Assembly (NCBI GenBank): GCA_026874595.1
Contig: CM049310.1
Span: 684,001 to 748,000, forward strand
Direction of reading: 5' to 3'
Source of the DNA: Sipunculus nudus
Taxonomy: Eukaryota > Annelida > Sipuncula > Golfingiida > Sipunculidae
Length of the DNA: 64,000 nucleotides
A program made the translations under genes and the position numbers. Positions 1 to 10,541 of this stretch are shown here, piece after piece. The notes beneath the pieces were generated by a model, which saw nothing but the letters and a program-made list of their open reading frames with translations, was not told the origin of the DNA and did no database searches. Each line of letters starts with the position of its first letter. The stretch's first letter is position 1.

Positions 1-2036
1 TTTAATCTGTTAAATTCTGAAATTTGAAAGTAAAAGCTTAAAAATTATTCTATTTATTGAAGTTTTTCTGAGGCTTTAATGTATTTACATTTTGAGCCTC
101 CAGACCAGCCATGTCTGGTCCCTACAGCCTTGTCTGGGTAAACTTATTAGTGGTGCAACACTGCTATTACAAATGTAGAATCACATATGGCAATCCTGCC
201 CTCCCCCCCCCCAACCAGATATGTTGCATTACTTACATTCTTTAACCGATTGCTGTTTCTGATCCAATGTATACAACTTTTCCAATCCTGAATCAAGTGT
301 TATTTTCAGATATTTATTATTTTGCAAATTTAAAATATATATTTTTAGAAAAAAACAAATACACCTGTGTTTCTATTAAAAATCTATTTTCATTCTTCAG
401 GACTGCCTAATATCAAAACCACTCATCTGGTTTCTTCATATTTTCCGTTATTATTCCTATATGTAATTCCTATGTACCTGCCAGAAATTAAGTCTGTATT
501 TTATCATTTTAAAAATCTTGCGTAATTTGTAGAAGTTATGGGCCAGAATATATTGCAACTTGTAAAAAATCAGGAAATATATTTACTCACTTAACATGAG
601 AATTTGCTGAAGCTGGAGACTTTTTTCAGGCATATATAACTTTATAAGTTGATCTGAATTTTGCAAATTTTTTAAGTTATAAGCATAAATAAAAAAATCA
701 ATGCCTTAAATTTTGTCCATATTTGGCTACGGCACTTTTTTTCCCCTGTAAGCACTGTTGATTTAATTTTCACAGCATATATACATAAGGATTTAATCTT
801 TTAAAATCTGAAATTTCAAAGGAATTGATTGAAAATAGAAGCTTTCATTCAGGTTTTCATACACCATGTCAAGTGTTGTTTACATCAAGTCCACGTAGAA
901 GTATAGCCTTCACTTGTGTTATGTAACCCTCTCCAGGCAGCTTGCCTTGGCTCAGCTTGGCCACTACTAGCAGGCTTCCCCTCCGCCCTGCAGCCCCCCC
1001 CCCCCCCAGCTTATGCATAAACTAGATGAATTTTATAATTTTCTGTATTTGATTCATTCTTATTCTAGGCTATGCTACATTTTAGATTTTGTATTGTACA
1101 ACCAGGGTTACAATGATTAAAGTGCACATTTAATTTTGTACACAAAGTGGTGTATTGCTATGAAAGTGTGGATGTTCATCAGATAAGTAATTCCTTACTT
1201 CAGAAGAGTAAAAACTTTACCAGGTGTGAAATTGACTATTAATTCCAGTAATAAATTAAAGCTGAGATAGTAATTAGCACAATGATATTGTTTGTCCCTC
1301 ATTCAACCAACAGTGTGTATACTAATTTAAAAAGATGTTTTGTTTTATCAAATTTACGGATATTTGACTTTGGTGAATAAAATTAAGCATGTACTGAAAA
1401 CTCCAATGTACAAATCTTTTTATTAGTGATTCAAGGAATAATCTTGAAGATGCCATGTTGTGGCATTACTTTCTTTTAAATTCAGTTGAAACATTTGTGA
1501 TTTGAAAATAATGAAATATATGGTATGCATGATTTGACCTGATAGGAGCTACACTCTGGATAAATAATGACTGCAACTTAGAATTCTGATATTTAAACTT
1601 ATATTTTTCAGATATATTTATAACAAATGTATAAAACTTGTAAATAAAATAAATGAATCTGATAAAAACTATAAATGGAAAAAGTGGATATGCTAAAAAA
1701 AATAGGCTTTAATATAAACTTAAATGCATTATACCCTTGAAAGTGAAATAAAGGTATTAGTCCATTATGTTCACTTGTCTGTCCATCTGTAAATTTTTCA
1801 TATGCATCACAGTATCTCAAAACTTTTACTGTTTTCTTCATGACAGTCTTGTCAGAGTATTAGTTTTGCAATCATATATTTAGAACTATACTATAACCAA
1901 GTAGGAGGGCCCCTTCCCTCATAGCTTCTCATATACTTATATATATGAAAAACATTACAATAAAATATTTTGTATATTTTGCATTTACAAATATTTCAAA
2001 CTTCAGCTGAGCGCCGTGACCTATGTGTCCCTTGTT
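1..2036 (+). mobile_element. Helentron-like (HINE) repeat, 3' part of copy 1
   Basis: Positions 1-1960 align with 11240-13080 over almost their whole length, so this is one copy of a dispersed repeat that begins outside the window. Its right end carries TTCAGCTGAGC (2002-2012) and then a degenerate palindrome followed by CTTGTT. The other copies end the same way (39473-39507) and begin with the inverse, GCTCAGCTGAC. Subterminal inverted repeats, internal tandem repeats and a hairpin close to the 3' end are the layout known for Helentron-derived HINE/DINE elements. The class is inference; the repeat relation is read directly. No coding capacity is seen. Confidence 0.65.
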
Positions 2037-2507
2037 CTAAAAAGCTGTGCCGAGGTTATTATATAAAATTATTATTATATAATAATGACGGGGATGCTGC
2101 AAAATTTAGGGCCCTTATGGAAGTTGGCCCAAGGACTAATCAGACTGATTGGTAATTACATTCCCATTTTTTTTCTTTTAAACACGGAATGAATTTACTT
2201 GAGGCTGGTGCTTTCTCCAAAATTAGATAACATTTTGTGTTTTTTTCCACCGTCTTTATTCATGCTCCTCCCTTCTTGCATGTAATGAATGTCCAACTCC
2301 TGTCTAGCTTGAGTAGTCTTTGTGAGGGATCATTTAATAGCTTTTTTCAGGTTAAATATATAATCAGAAGCCTCTTTTTTTATTTTTCCCTTTCGTAGAT
2401 TTTTACAGTATCCTATTGTAAATTCTTGTATTTTCACTTTACAAAAATCCAATCGAAGCTGTGCGTCACTATTAAACAAATCATTATTTTTTGTACAATA
2501 TGAAATG
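2037..2507. other. Unassigned AT-rich spacer
   Basis: No gene or clear repeat is recognised. Short open frames here have no family resemblance. Confidence 0.5.
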
Positions 2508-2660
2508 TAGATATTTTCCACATTTAAAAATTGAATACATATTAATTTTCTGCAAATGCCTGTTTTGGCTTTGAAACCTTATGCATCAATTAGAGTTTTT
2601 TTATCCGGCTGGCTAAAATTTTTTATCAAATATAAGAATATGAATATTAATATTATTATT
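2508..2660 (-). repeat. Fragment of dispersed repeat E
   Basis: Matches 47545-47690 in the same orientation and 54640-54790 in the opposite orientation, including the shared words ctgcaaatgcctgttt and ttatccggctggctaaaa. It runs directly into an (AT)n tract and then the end of an LTR, the same junction as at 54611-54642. Confidence 0.75.
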
Positions 2661-2676
2661 ATTATTATATATATAC

Positions 2677-2738
<62 letters not shown>
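2661..2738. repeat. (AT)n microsatellite
   Basis: Nearly pure AT dinucleotide run between repeat E and the LTR end. Confidence 0.95.
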
Positions 2739-2739
<1 letters not shown>

Positions 2740-3564
2740 GTTACGGCTAATATCAACAGATCACTCATGCAGTCGTGACAAGCACAAATTTTGTCATGGA
2801 GATAAAAAAAACCAGATTCTGTAACACTAGGCAGCGTGAAATGTCTAGAGGAATGAATAGAGAAGTCAGTGTTGTTTTTTTTCTAACAAATAATTATAAT
2901 TTATTCTTAAAACAACCCTAACATTACAATACACTAAATCAATACAATTTCACAGTATAACAACAGCAAATCAATACTATTACACAGTATAATAAATAAA
3001 GTGTACAGTACCTGGATACCACCACTGTCACAGCGACAGCAAGTCCTTTAAAATGTTTAATCCAGATGAACAGTTCACAAAAATCTTATCAGAGACTAAC
3101 AGTCCAGTTCAATCACAAATTTTTTGTAATCCAAAAGTGAAATTCTGATAGTGATCCCAAAGGCACACTGAAGACTAATTTAAATCCGTTACAAATTCGA
3201 AGAAGATCTATAACTGCTGCAGTTATCGGAAAGGCCCACAAACTGACTCGCACTCTTCCATGTACGCTGGAATATTTCTCTCTCCTCTCTCCTTCCCGGC
3301 ACTAAGATACAGCCCCCTATTTATAACTTTTCATCCGAAAACTCTAGAAAATTCTATTTCACGAACAATCCAAAAGAACCTAAAATAATACACACGCCCA
3401 TAGAACATTACAAGACACGCGATCATAGATCGCGAACAGCCGAGAAAGTTTCAGATTAGCATGACCGCTGTGTTTACACGTCAGACCCCATGGCAACGGA
3501 CAATGCTAGCGCTACACATACATATGTATGACTGCTTCATACAATAAAAGAGACATCTGGAACA
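2739..3564 (-). mobile_element. LTR of Gmr1-like Gypsy element (3' LTR)
   Basis: Read on the - strand, this 826-bp unit starts TGTTCC (3564) immediately after a purine tract and ends GTAACA (2739), giving TGTT...AACA termini. It aligns along most of its length with the + strand unit 53704-54611 and, for its first 220 bp, with 13380-13598. It contains a TATAAATA box (near 3320-3330) and an AATAAA polyadenylation signal (near 2895-2905) in the order expected for U3-R-U5. It lies directly downstream of pol on the same strand, so it is the 3' LTR of that element. Confidence 0.85.
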
Positions 3565-3576
3565 CTCCCCCTCCTG
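3565..3576 (-). other. Polypurine tract of LTR element
   Basis: The - strand reads CAGGAGGGGGAG immediately before the LTR start TGTT. This is the plus-strand priming site expected next to a 3' LTR, and it fixes the LTR boundary. Confidence 0.8.
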
Positions 3577-3684
3577 TGAGAAAAAAGAAAGTTTTCTCAA
3601 AAACTTTCTTTTTGCGATCACAATCACTAAATCTTTACATTATTTAAAAAACATCTTATTTACAACATAACATAAACATCTGGT

Positions 3685-4231
3685 TTACAACATTTCATAA
3701 TCACCTCGATAGACAATCAGCAAATACATGTGTCTGATTTCAAGGTTGTAATCCTGTGAAAACAAACTCCATCTCAACAATCTTTGATTTTTACACTTCA
3801 ACTTGTTCATGAACGTGAGGGGATTGTGATTACTGAAGACAATGATAGGCTTGACTGATGAAGTAACATAAACTTCAAAATGTTGCAATGCCAAAATCAA
3901 AGCCAAACATTCTTTTTCAAAAGTGGAGTAGTTTTTTCTGGTTTGTATTAAACTTCCTTGAAAAATAACAAATTGGATGATCTATGCCATCACTGCCTTC
4001 TTGTAACAAAACAGCACCAGCAGCAGTATCACTAGCATCTACAGCTAACTTAAAAGGTACAGAAAAGTCTGGAGCTACCAAAACTGGTGAACTTTGCAGA
4101 ATTGCTTTCAAATTCTGAAATGCATTTTCACACTGAACATTCCATACAAACTTTTGTTTCTTCTTTAACAAATATGTCAAAGGTTCAGCTACAGCGGGAA
4201 AAAATTGGACAAAACTTCCTGTAGTATCCAA
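3685..4231 (-). pseudogene. RNase H domain of Gmr1-like pol
   Basis: The segment has FKLAVDASDTAAGAVL and PICYFSRKFN, then ALILALQHFEVY and HNPLTF, which are the RNase H blocks that follow RT in Gypsy elements. It is split by a frameshift near 3910. It ends about 110 bp before the polypurine tract, so nothing such as an integrase follows it. Confidence 0.85.
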
Positions 4232-4910
4232 CTATACCAAAAAAACACATTATTTGCTTTTTGTTTTCTGGTCTAGGAAATGCAGATATATCACTTATCT
4301 TAGCCTCAACAGGTTTTACTTGACCCTGCCCCTGACCCAAAAAAAATACTTGTGCATGACAAAACTCAGATTTGACTAAGTTGACGGTCAGACGTGCTTC
4401 ACGGAGTCTTCCGAAGAGGTCGCGAAGAATTTGCAGATGTTTCTCCCAGGTGTTGCTGTACACGATAAGGTCATCAATATATGCGTCGCCGCCCTGAATG
4501 TCCTTGAAAACCATATGGATGAGGCGCTGGAACAGTTGGCGAGTTCCTCATGCCAAACGGCATAACTTTATACTGGTACGGTCCTTGTGGCGTCACAAAT
4601 GCGGACACTTCTTTCGCTCGTTCTGTCAGCGGAACTTGCCAGAATCCTTTTAGAAAGTCAAATTTGGAGACATATCTGGAGCTACCGACTCTATCAATAC
4701 AATCATCGATGATCGGAATCGGGAACGTGTCAGCCTTGGTGACAGAGTTCAGTTTTCGTTAATCTGTGCACATACGGTAACTTCAATCAGGCACAAGAAT
4801 ACATGGGGAACTCCAGTACTGTTATTGAGTTCAATAAAATCATTTTCCAGCAAATATTGAACCTCATCTTGTAGACACTTTTGCTTTTCTGGATTCAGTC
4901 TATAAGGATG
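4185..4910 (-). pseudogene. Reverse transcriptase domain of Gmr1-like pol
   Basis: A complete set of Gypsy-type RT blocks is readable. The N-terminal PYRLNPEKQ and LLENDFIEL segments lie near 4900-4820, the first catalytic block KFDFLKGFWQVPL near 4660-4620, MPFGMRNSPT near 4555, and the YIDD active site at 4470-4481, followed by LIVYSNTWEKHL. The frame is mostly shared with the upstream GPY/F module (both end in the same phase), with breaks near 4745 and 4515. Confidence 0.88.
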
Positions 4911-4989
4911 CTGCTTGACATCATCGACGTCATGGATCAATATGTTAGTTCGGAAGACACAATTAACAGCAGTAACATTATGTGCAACA

Positions 4990-6180
4990 TCTGATGTGCT
5001 ATTTCTGTCATAATGTGGTTTCAACATGTTAACATGGCACAGTTGTTTCTTCTTACGCCTATCTGGTGTAAACATTATGTACTTTAAATCACTGAATTTC
5101 TTGTCAACAATGTAAGGACCAAAATACCTAGCTTCCAGGGATGGGAAGTAAGGCAAGGACCTTTTCACCAGACTCAAACGTCCTACTTACAGTGTGCTTG
5201 TCATATTTTGTTTTCATTTTACTTTGTGCAGATTTTTAGATTAGACTTTGCAATCTCACAGGCATTGTGTAGTTTAGTGCGAAAGTCCGAGATATACTGC
5301 AACAAACTAAGAGAATCAGGATTTTCACACAAGAGTTTTTCTTAAGCAGTTTTAATGGACCGCGAACTGAGTGTCCGAAGACTAGTTCAAAGGGACTGAA
5401 ACCCAAGGACTCTTGACAGGACTCTGACAACAAACAGCAACAGGTGGATTCCTTCATCCCAGTCTTTCTGTGTGTCATAACAATAAGTCTTAATCATGTT
5501 TTTTTAATGTCTGGTGAAAACGTTCGAGGGCACCCTGACTTTCAGGATGGTATGGCCAGAAGCTGTACTGTTTTATACCTAGCTCAAGCATAACTTGCTG
5601 GAATAGGCCAGACATAAAATTAGACCCTTGGTCAGACTGGACGGATTTTGGTATTCCAAAAGTTGTAAAAAACTTGCTCAGAGCCTTGACAACACTTGTA
5701 ATCCTACTAAATGGTTCCTCGAAAGCAGGAATAGGCCTAAGTGGAGCTTCAGGAGGATTCCGATTTGGCTTGCCTACCATCTGGCATGTATGACATGAAT
5801 TACAATATTGTACAACATCAGTCCTGAGGTTAGGCCAATAGAAGTGTGTACTAACTTTCTGATAAGTTTAATTTATACCTTAATGGCCAGACAAAGGAGC
5901 CCCATGTGCCTTGCTTAGAATTACACTGTGATAACTTTTGGGCATTAGTATTTGATGTTTGATGGCCCACTCATCATCAGCGCTTACATCAGGTAATCGC
6001 TATTTACGCATAAGCACTACATTTTTAACATAGAAACAAACTGGGTTCTGTTACAGTTCATCTTTAGAAACTGCCCTGGGAAACAAACATGAAATATCAG
6101 GGTCCTTATGCTGTTGTGCGATAAGTTCTGACCTTAAAAATGCTGCATCCTGTACGGGCGAGTCTTTAGACGAGTCACTA
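4990..6180 (-). pseudogene. Integrase domain of Gmr1-like pol
   Basis: A zinc-binding H2C2 region is read around 5950-5790, ending in CNSCHTC. It is followed by the catalytic core with SDQGSNF (Asp at 5631-5633) and ESQGALERFHQ (Glu at 5523-5525). These two residues are 35 apart, the D-35-E spacing of integrases. The stretch that should carry the first catalytic Asp is absent: the text passes directly from a PFSRI segment to VVKALSKFF, so the core is internally deleted. A GPYIV-type GPY/F module follows near 5120. The copy is catalytically dead. Confidence 0.85.
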
Positions 6181-6359
6181 GTGACTCCCGGAGTGTTATT
6201 ATCCGGACCATTATCCTAATGTGTGTTTTTCTTGATAGTCCTGGGGCTGAGGGGAGTCCTGTGTGCAATCATGTGTCCCCTAATTTTGACTTCTGATCCA
6301 GGTAGGACACCCTTATGGGAGTAAAAAAAAACTTGGGTAGACATCCTGGATCGTGGGCA

Positions 6360-7365
6360 GAAAGGGTGAAATTCAAGATGGCGTCCAAGATGGCCGCCAA
6401 ACCATTGAATCATATATAACTCGAAAAGTAATTGGGGTAGGGGAATGATTTTGGTGTCTTTGCCTATGTTTTCATGGTCAAGGAATCTATTGAAACCATT
6501 TCCAAGACCATACCCTATTTGAGTGATATTTAATATGTCAATTTGGTCGGTGTACCATTGAATTGAATATGACAAGCCAAGGAATCAAGGTAGGGTGTTG
6601 ATTTCGGTGCTATCGTCAATGTTTTTTAGAGCCCAGGAGTCTCTTTTAATTATTTTCAAGACTATACTGTTTCTGGTTAAGGGGATATTTAATATGGCTG
6701 CAGAAAGGGCAACCAGTGAACCATTGGATCATGTATGACAATCCAAGGAATTAAAGTAGGGGTTGATATTTTGATGTCTTTGCCTATGTTTTCAAGGTCA
6801 AAGAATCTATTTAAAACTTTTTGCAAGACAATACCGGATTTGGTTATCGTGATATACAATATGGCTGCCATTACGGCCACTGCACCATCGCACCATGTCT
6901 GACTATCCAAGGAATTAAGGTAGGGGGTGATATTTCGATGGATTGCCTATGCTTTAGGGGTTAAAGGATCTATTGAAACTATTTTTATGACAATACCGTA
7001 TTTAATTATGGTAAAATTCAAAATTGTTACCATTATGGCTACCAATATAGCAGCTGCACAATTGAATCATGAGTAACTCACTAAAGAATCGAGACAAGAT
7101 TGATTTTGTTGTCTTTTGTTAACTTTTCAATGGTAAAAAAACTACCAAAATCATCAACAGGCCGGTATCTTTTCAGGCTTAAGTGGAATTCTATATGGCT
7201 CCGATATGGCGGCCATGTCATGGAATCATCCAAAATTCACCAAGGAATGCAGCTTGGTGATTGATTTGGGGGTCTTCAAGGTCAAGGTATCTCTTGAAAT
7301 TATTTGGTCGATAAAGTATTCGATAATGACGAATTTTAGTATGGCTGCCAATATGTCAGTGTCTT
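6360..7365 (+). repeat. Diverged ~163-bp tandem repeats
   Basis: About six units. Landmarks such as gaatctattgaaacc recur near 6483, 6640, 6803, 6966, 7141 and 7290. Each unit also has a 'ccaaggaattaaggtagggg' type segment and a 'tatggctgcca' type segment. Confidence 0.7.
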
Positions 7366-8739
7366 AACATTTAACATAACATCCTTAGAACTCAAGCTAC
7401 ATTGACAAATTGTTGATTATAAGTTTTTGATGTAAGGAAATTGATAAAATCAACATATATCAACGGATAATACATATCTCTTCGCATGCAATTTTCATAT
7501 CAAATGGTACCAAGTCCATCATAACTTATTCTGGTTTATTGTGTGCAACTTTCCACATTTCGATTTTACATGGGTGCGTTTTACTTGCTTGAAATTTGCA
7601 GAATATGAAGCAGGGAAGTCTCTGCTTCCTGCAAGACCATACACACTAGAGAAACTAGTGTATGTCTTATAGAATGCTTTAAGGTACGGCCCTGGTTAGA
7701 ATTGTTTGTTGGTGGTAGATCATGAAGTGAAGTTCCTGTTCATGAAGTCAAGTTGATGCTACATTGTGTACCGCAAATGATCGACAGTTGCTATGATTTC
7801 CACAGTTAGTACCTAATAAAGGTATTTTCCTGCATTGCACAGTTTTGTATATTTCCATTCATCCGTCTGAAATCTCTAAGAAAGGATATTGGAGACAATT
7901 GCGTTATTGTTGTTGCTTTGGTACAGTGGTCCACATTTGCTAGTTACGCCATTTGCAGTCAAGACATGAATGGCTGGAAGAACATGAATATAAGCTGGCC
8001 GACTCTTCTGTCGGATCATGAATTGTAATATACCTCGTTTTTGTCTCCAGTTCTCCTTCTGAGCCACAGTTCATTAAGTCCACTTGACACAAACAGATGT
8101 GAAAAACACAATACAAGTACATTCACATCTGTTTCACCAGCGATGATAATGATCTGTTTCAGCTATTTCTTACCCCAAAAGAGGACAAGAGGAATGATTG
8201 GAACATCCGCCTCTTCATTATCAGAGACTAATTCAGGATGATGTGTGAGCGATCCATTTTCTGACCGACTGTGTCTTAAAGGAAATATAAACCAATCTGC
8301 ACTGTCCTAGTGTACACTCAAGTCTTTTTGAGTAAAAAAATATTTCACTGGACACTTTCTAAGGAAAGCGTCAAGTTTAATTTTATTATTTGATCATGGA
8401 GAGAAAATGTCCAGATCCCTTAGTACTTTTAAGAGAAATATTGCTAACAAGAACAGGAGTTTTCAATGTGCGCCTTTGTCTTTCACAGATACCTTAATAT
8501 AAGAGTAAAAAATGAAACCTATACGTTGTGCAATTTGACACATATCCGAGCACCAAGCCCAGGAACTGTTCAAATAGTTCCCTTAAGGTGGTAACACTGA
8601 TTTTAATTATTTATGTCATGACACCAACAACACAGCCTGTTTGCATATGCGATTGTTCCACTGGCAGAACATCTTTTGCTCTGGATTTGTCTCAAGTTCT
8701 GTCATTTTTTCATGTTTGTTGTTCTTTTATCTAAGCAGA
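7366..8739. other. Unassigned interior of inserted element
   Basis: No domain is recognised. Overlapping short frames on both strands around 7876-8241 look like chance openings. Confidence 0.4.
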
Positions 8740-9420
8740 CTGCACGTCATTTGCCTAGGCAAATGTCCTTAAAAACAAGAAATTAGGTCGCTGTGATTTA
8801 TATTCTACCGGCTATAGGAACAAAAAAAAATATTTGTGCACCCTGAATGTCAGATTGGCACTTATAGTATCTAATAGGCCCAGAATCCTATAATGCAACA
8901 TAGGAGCTTCTGGAAATATCTTCAAGGAAATCTAAAGTTAATTCATCGTGACATATATTCTGCAAGCTACAGGGCTAAAAGATAATCTTGAACACCCAAA
9001 CAGTCTGACTGGGTTCAAATGGTGTCCGTAAACCCTAGAATATTTTAACCTAACATTCAGAGAAGTTCTGGACAAATCTCCTTTGAAACCCGAAATTAGG
9101 TTCTAAGGGCATTCTAACATAACACCGAGAGAGGTCTTTGGAAAGTTTTTGTCGAATCCCTAAACTAGATCACTGTAATCTTAATACTGTAAGCTAAAGG
9201 AAAAACACGATTTTAAGACTGAAAGTCAGATTGGTACAAATCATTCCAGTTGGGCCTAGAATCTTCTCACATAAAATTTTAGGTCCACACTAAATCTCAA
9301 TCATCAATTGAAACTGGGTCATGGTGATCTATATTTTGTGAGTTACAAGCAGCAAATCTAATTTTGAGCACCCAGAAAGTCAGACAGGGCATCAGTCTTA
9401 AATGTTTGATATAAAAATGT
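8740..9420. repeat. Diverged repeats related to the 341-bp family
   Basis: Successive segments with 'aaattaggt..ctgtgat', 'agtcagat/agtctgactgggt' and 'cctagaat' words resemble units at 14740-15900 and 38500-39300. An 18-bp perfect palindrome, CATTTGCCTAGGCAAATG, lies at 8748-8765. Confidence 0.5.
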
Positions 9421-9639
9421 CTTTGCTAAAGTAAAGGGAGTTCATTGTAATGTCTCCTTGGACATAAAAAATAAAATGAATGGGACATATGTTCTCCATG
9501 ACTTGTGAAAGAACATGATTTGAGCACACAATATGTTAGATATACATGAATTTTAGCAGTTATCTGAAACTTATAATGGCAGCTAATGTTAACTAACACC
9601 AAAACAAAAAAAAACAATTTTCTTGAAAATAATTTCAAG

Positions 9640-9845
9640 AATCCCAGACATTAAAAATATAGGCAAAGATACCATAATGAATCCCCAACCTTAAATCCTT
9701 GGCTTGTCAGACATGACTCAACTGTTAAGAAGCAATATTTGCAGCCATATTGAATATCACCAAACAAAATACGGTATTGTCTTGGAGTTGGTTTCAGTAG
9801 ATTTTTTACCCTGACAACAGAGGCAATTATACCAAAATCAAACAT
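9640..9845 (-). repeat. Inverted copy of the ~163-bp unit
   Basis: The - strand reads the same landmarks as 6360-7365 (matches to aagacaataccg, aatatggctgc, gtctttgcctat), so the inserted element ends in inverted repeats. Confidence 0.65.
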
Positions 9846-9850
9846 ACCTG

Positions 9851-10411
9851 GTCATAGTCAGCAGCGGCTTCTACTGAAAGCTCTTTATAAATTTCCCTTA
9901 GGCCATTTTAAATTTTCAACTACCTTCTCAAAGTGTAAGAAATATTTATCAACCTCTTTTTCTTGAAAATGTGGGACAAGTATAATGTGTTTAGTAACAT
10001 CAAAACTGTGAGTTGGGGCAGTACTTAGACTATGTTTTAGTTTAAGTCTTTCTAACTCCAGTCGTTTTAACTCAATTTCTTTTTCTTTTTCTAGTCTTTC
10101 TCTTTCTAACCTTTCATGTTCTTCCCTCTCTAACTGTTTTAATGCTAGCTCATGTTTCATTTCTAACTTTTTTAATTCCAACTGCATAGCAAGGCTGTCA
10201 TTTTTTTTTATGTTTCCACTTCAGTCTCTTCAATTAAACCTTTGCCAACTAGGTCTTGCATGATTTTAGCAAAGATATCAGGCTTTCTCAAAGCTTTTTT
10301 CACACTTTGCCCTAAGTGTTGTACCAAACGCAACAACTGCTCCTTTGTCAACTGTTCAAGTTGATCAGGGTCGGGATCCTCAACAAATATCTCAGGTTTG
10401 AAATCTGCCAT
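9851..10411 (-). pseudogene. gag: Gmr1-like gag, N-terminal part
   Basis: Translation from the ATG at 10411 gives an acidic N-terminal segment (67 codons to a stop at 10208). A long Glu/Lys/Leu-rich coiled coil follows (10187 onward) and then a conserved gag segment reading FDVTKHIILVPHF, EKEVDKYFLHFEKV and LKWPK. After a frame change the text REIYKELSVEAAADYD (about 9895-9850) continues the gag; by comparison with related gag proteins the stretch in between has been deleted. The fold resembles the SCAN-like capsid region of Gypsy-type gag. It is interrupted at 9845 by the inserted element, and the rest of gag and the protease are not found. Non-functional. Confidence 0.75.
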
Positions 10412-10523
10412 GTTAAGATGTTAAAAACAATAACAAAAAACTACTGAGATAAATCCTGTAAACAATGTATGGTAAACAATGTGTCTAGGTCAAGGCCTAA
10501 TAAATTTTCAAAATTAGTAAGCC

Positions 10524-10538
10524 TCCCGGACGAGCCCA
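10524..10538 (-). other. Primer-binding site, tRNA-Pro-like
   Basis: The - strand reads TGGGCTCGTCCGGGA about 110 bp upstream of gag. This resembles the complement of a tRNA-Pro 3' end but lacks two of the expected Gs. The 5' LTR should lie immediately beside it; instead the HINE-like element starts 4 bp away, so the LTR end was lost or displaced. Confidence 0.55.
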
Positions 10539-10541
10539 CAA

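Larger units (their letters stand above)
3680..6205 (-). pseudogene. pol: Gmr1-like Gypsy pol, decayed (INT-RT-RNase H order)
   Basis: Reading 5'->3' on the - strand, the domains come in this order: integrase zinc finger, integrase core, GPY/F module, reverse transcriptase, RNase H. Ordinary Ty3/Gypsy elements put integrase last; integrase before RT within a Gypsy-type pol is the hallmark of the Gmr1 group. One open stretch (5177-4749) covers both the integrase C-terminal GPY/F module and the RT N-terminus, so the order is not an assembly or rearrangement artefact between domains. The reading frame changes at least four times and contains stops, so the copy cannot make a working polyprotein. 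gag lies upstream on the same strand at 9851-10411, separated by an inserted element. The region between them that should hold the gag C-terminus and protease is missing. Confidence 0.85.
6206..9845. mobile_element. Inserted repeat element splitting the Gmr1-like provirus
   Basis: This 3.6-kb block lies between pol and gag of one provirus. Its left part (6360-7365) carries diverged tandem units of about 163 bp, and its right end (9640-9845) carries the same unit in inverted orientation. No transposase is seen. The edges are set by loss of gag/pol homology; no target duplication could be identified. Confidence 0.55.

Noticed and set aside
4550-4762. 70-codon + strand frame
   Set aside because: Shadow of the RT domain encoded on the - strand.
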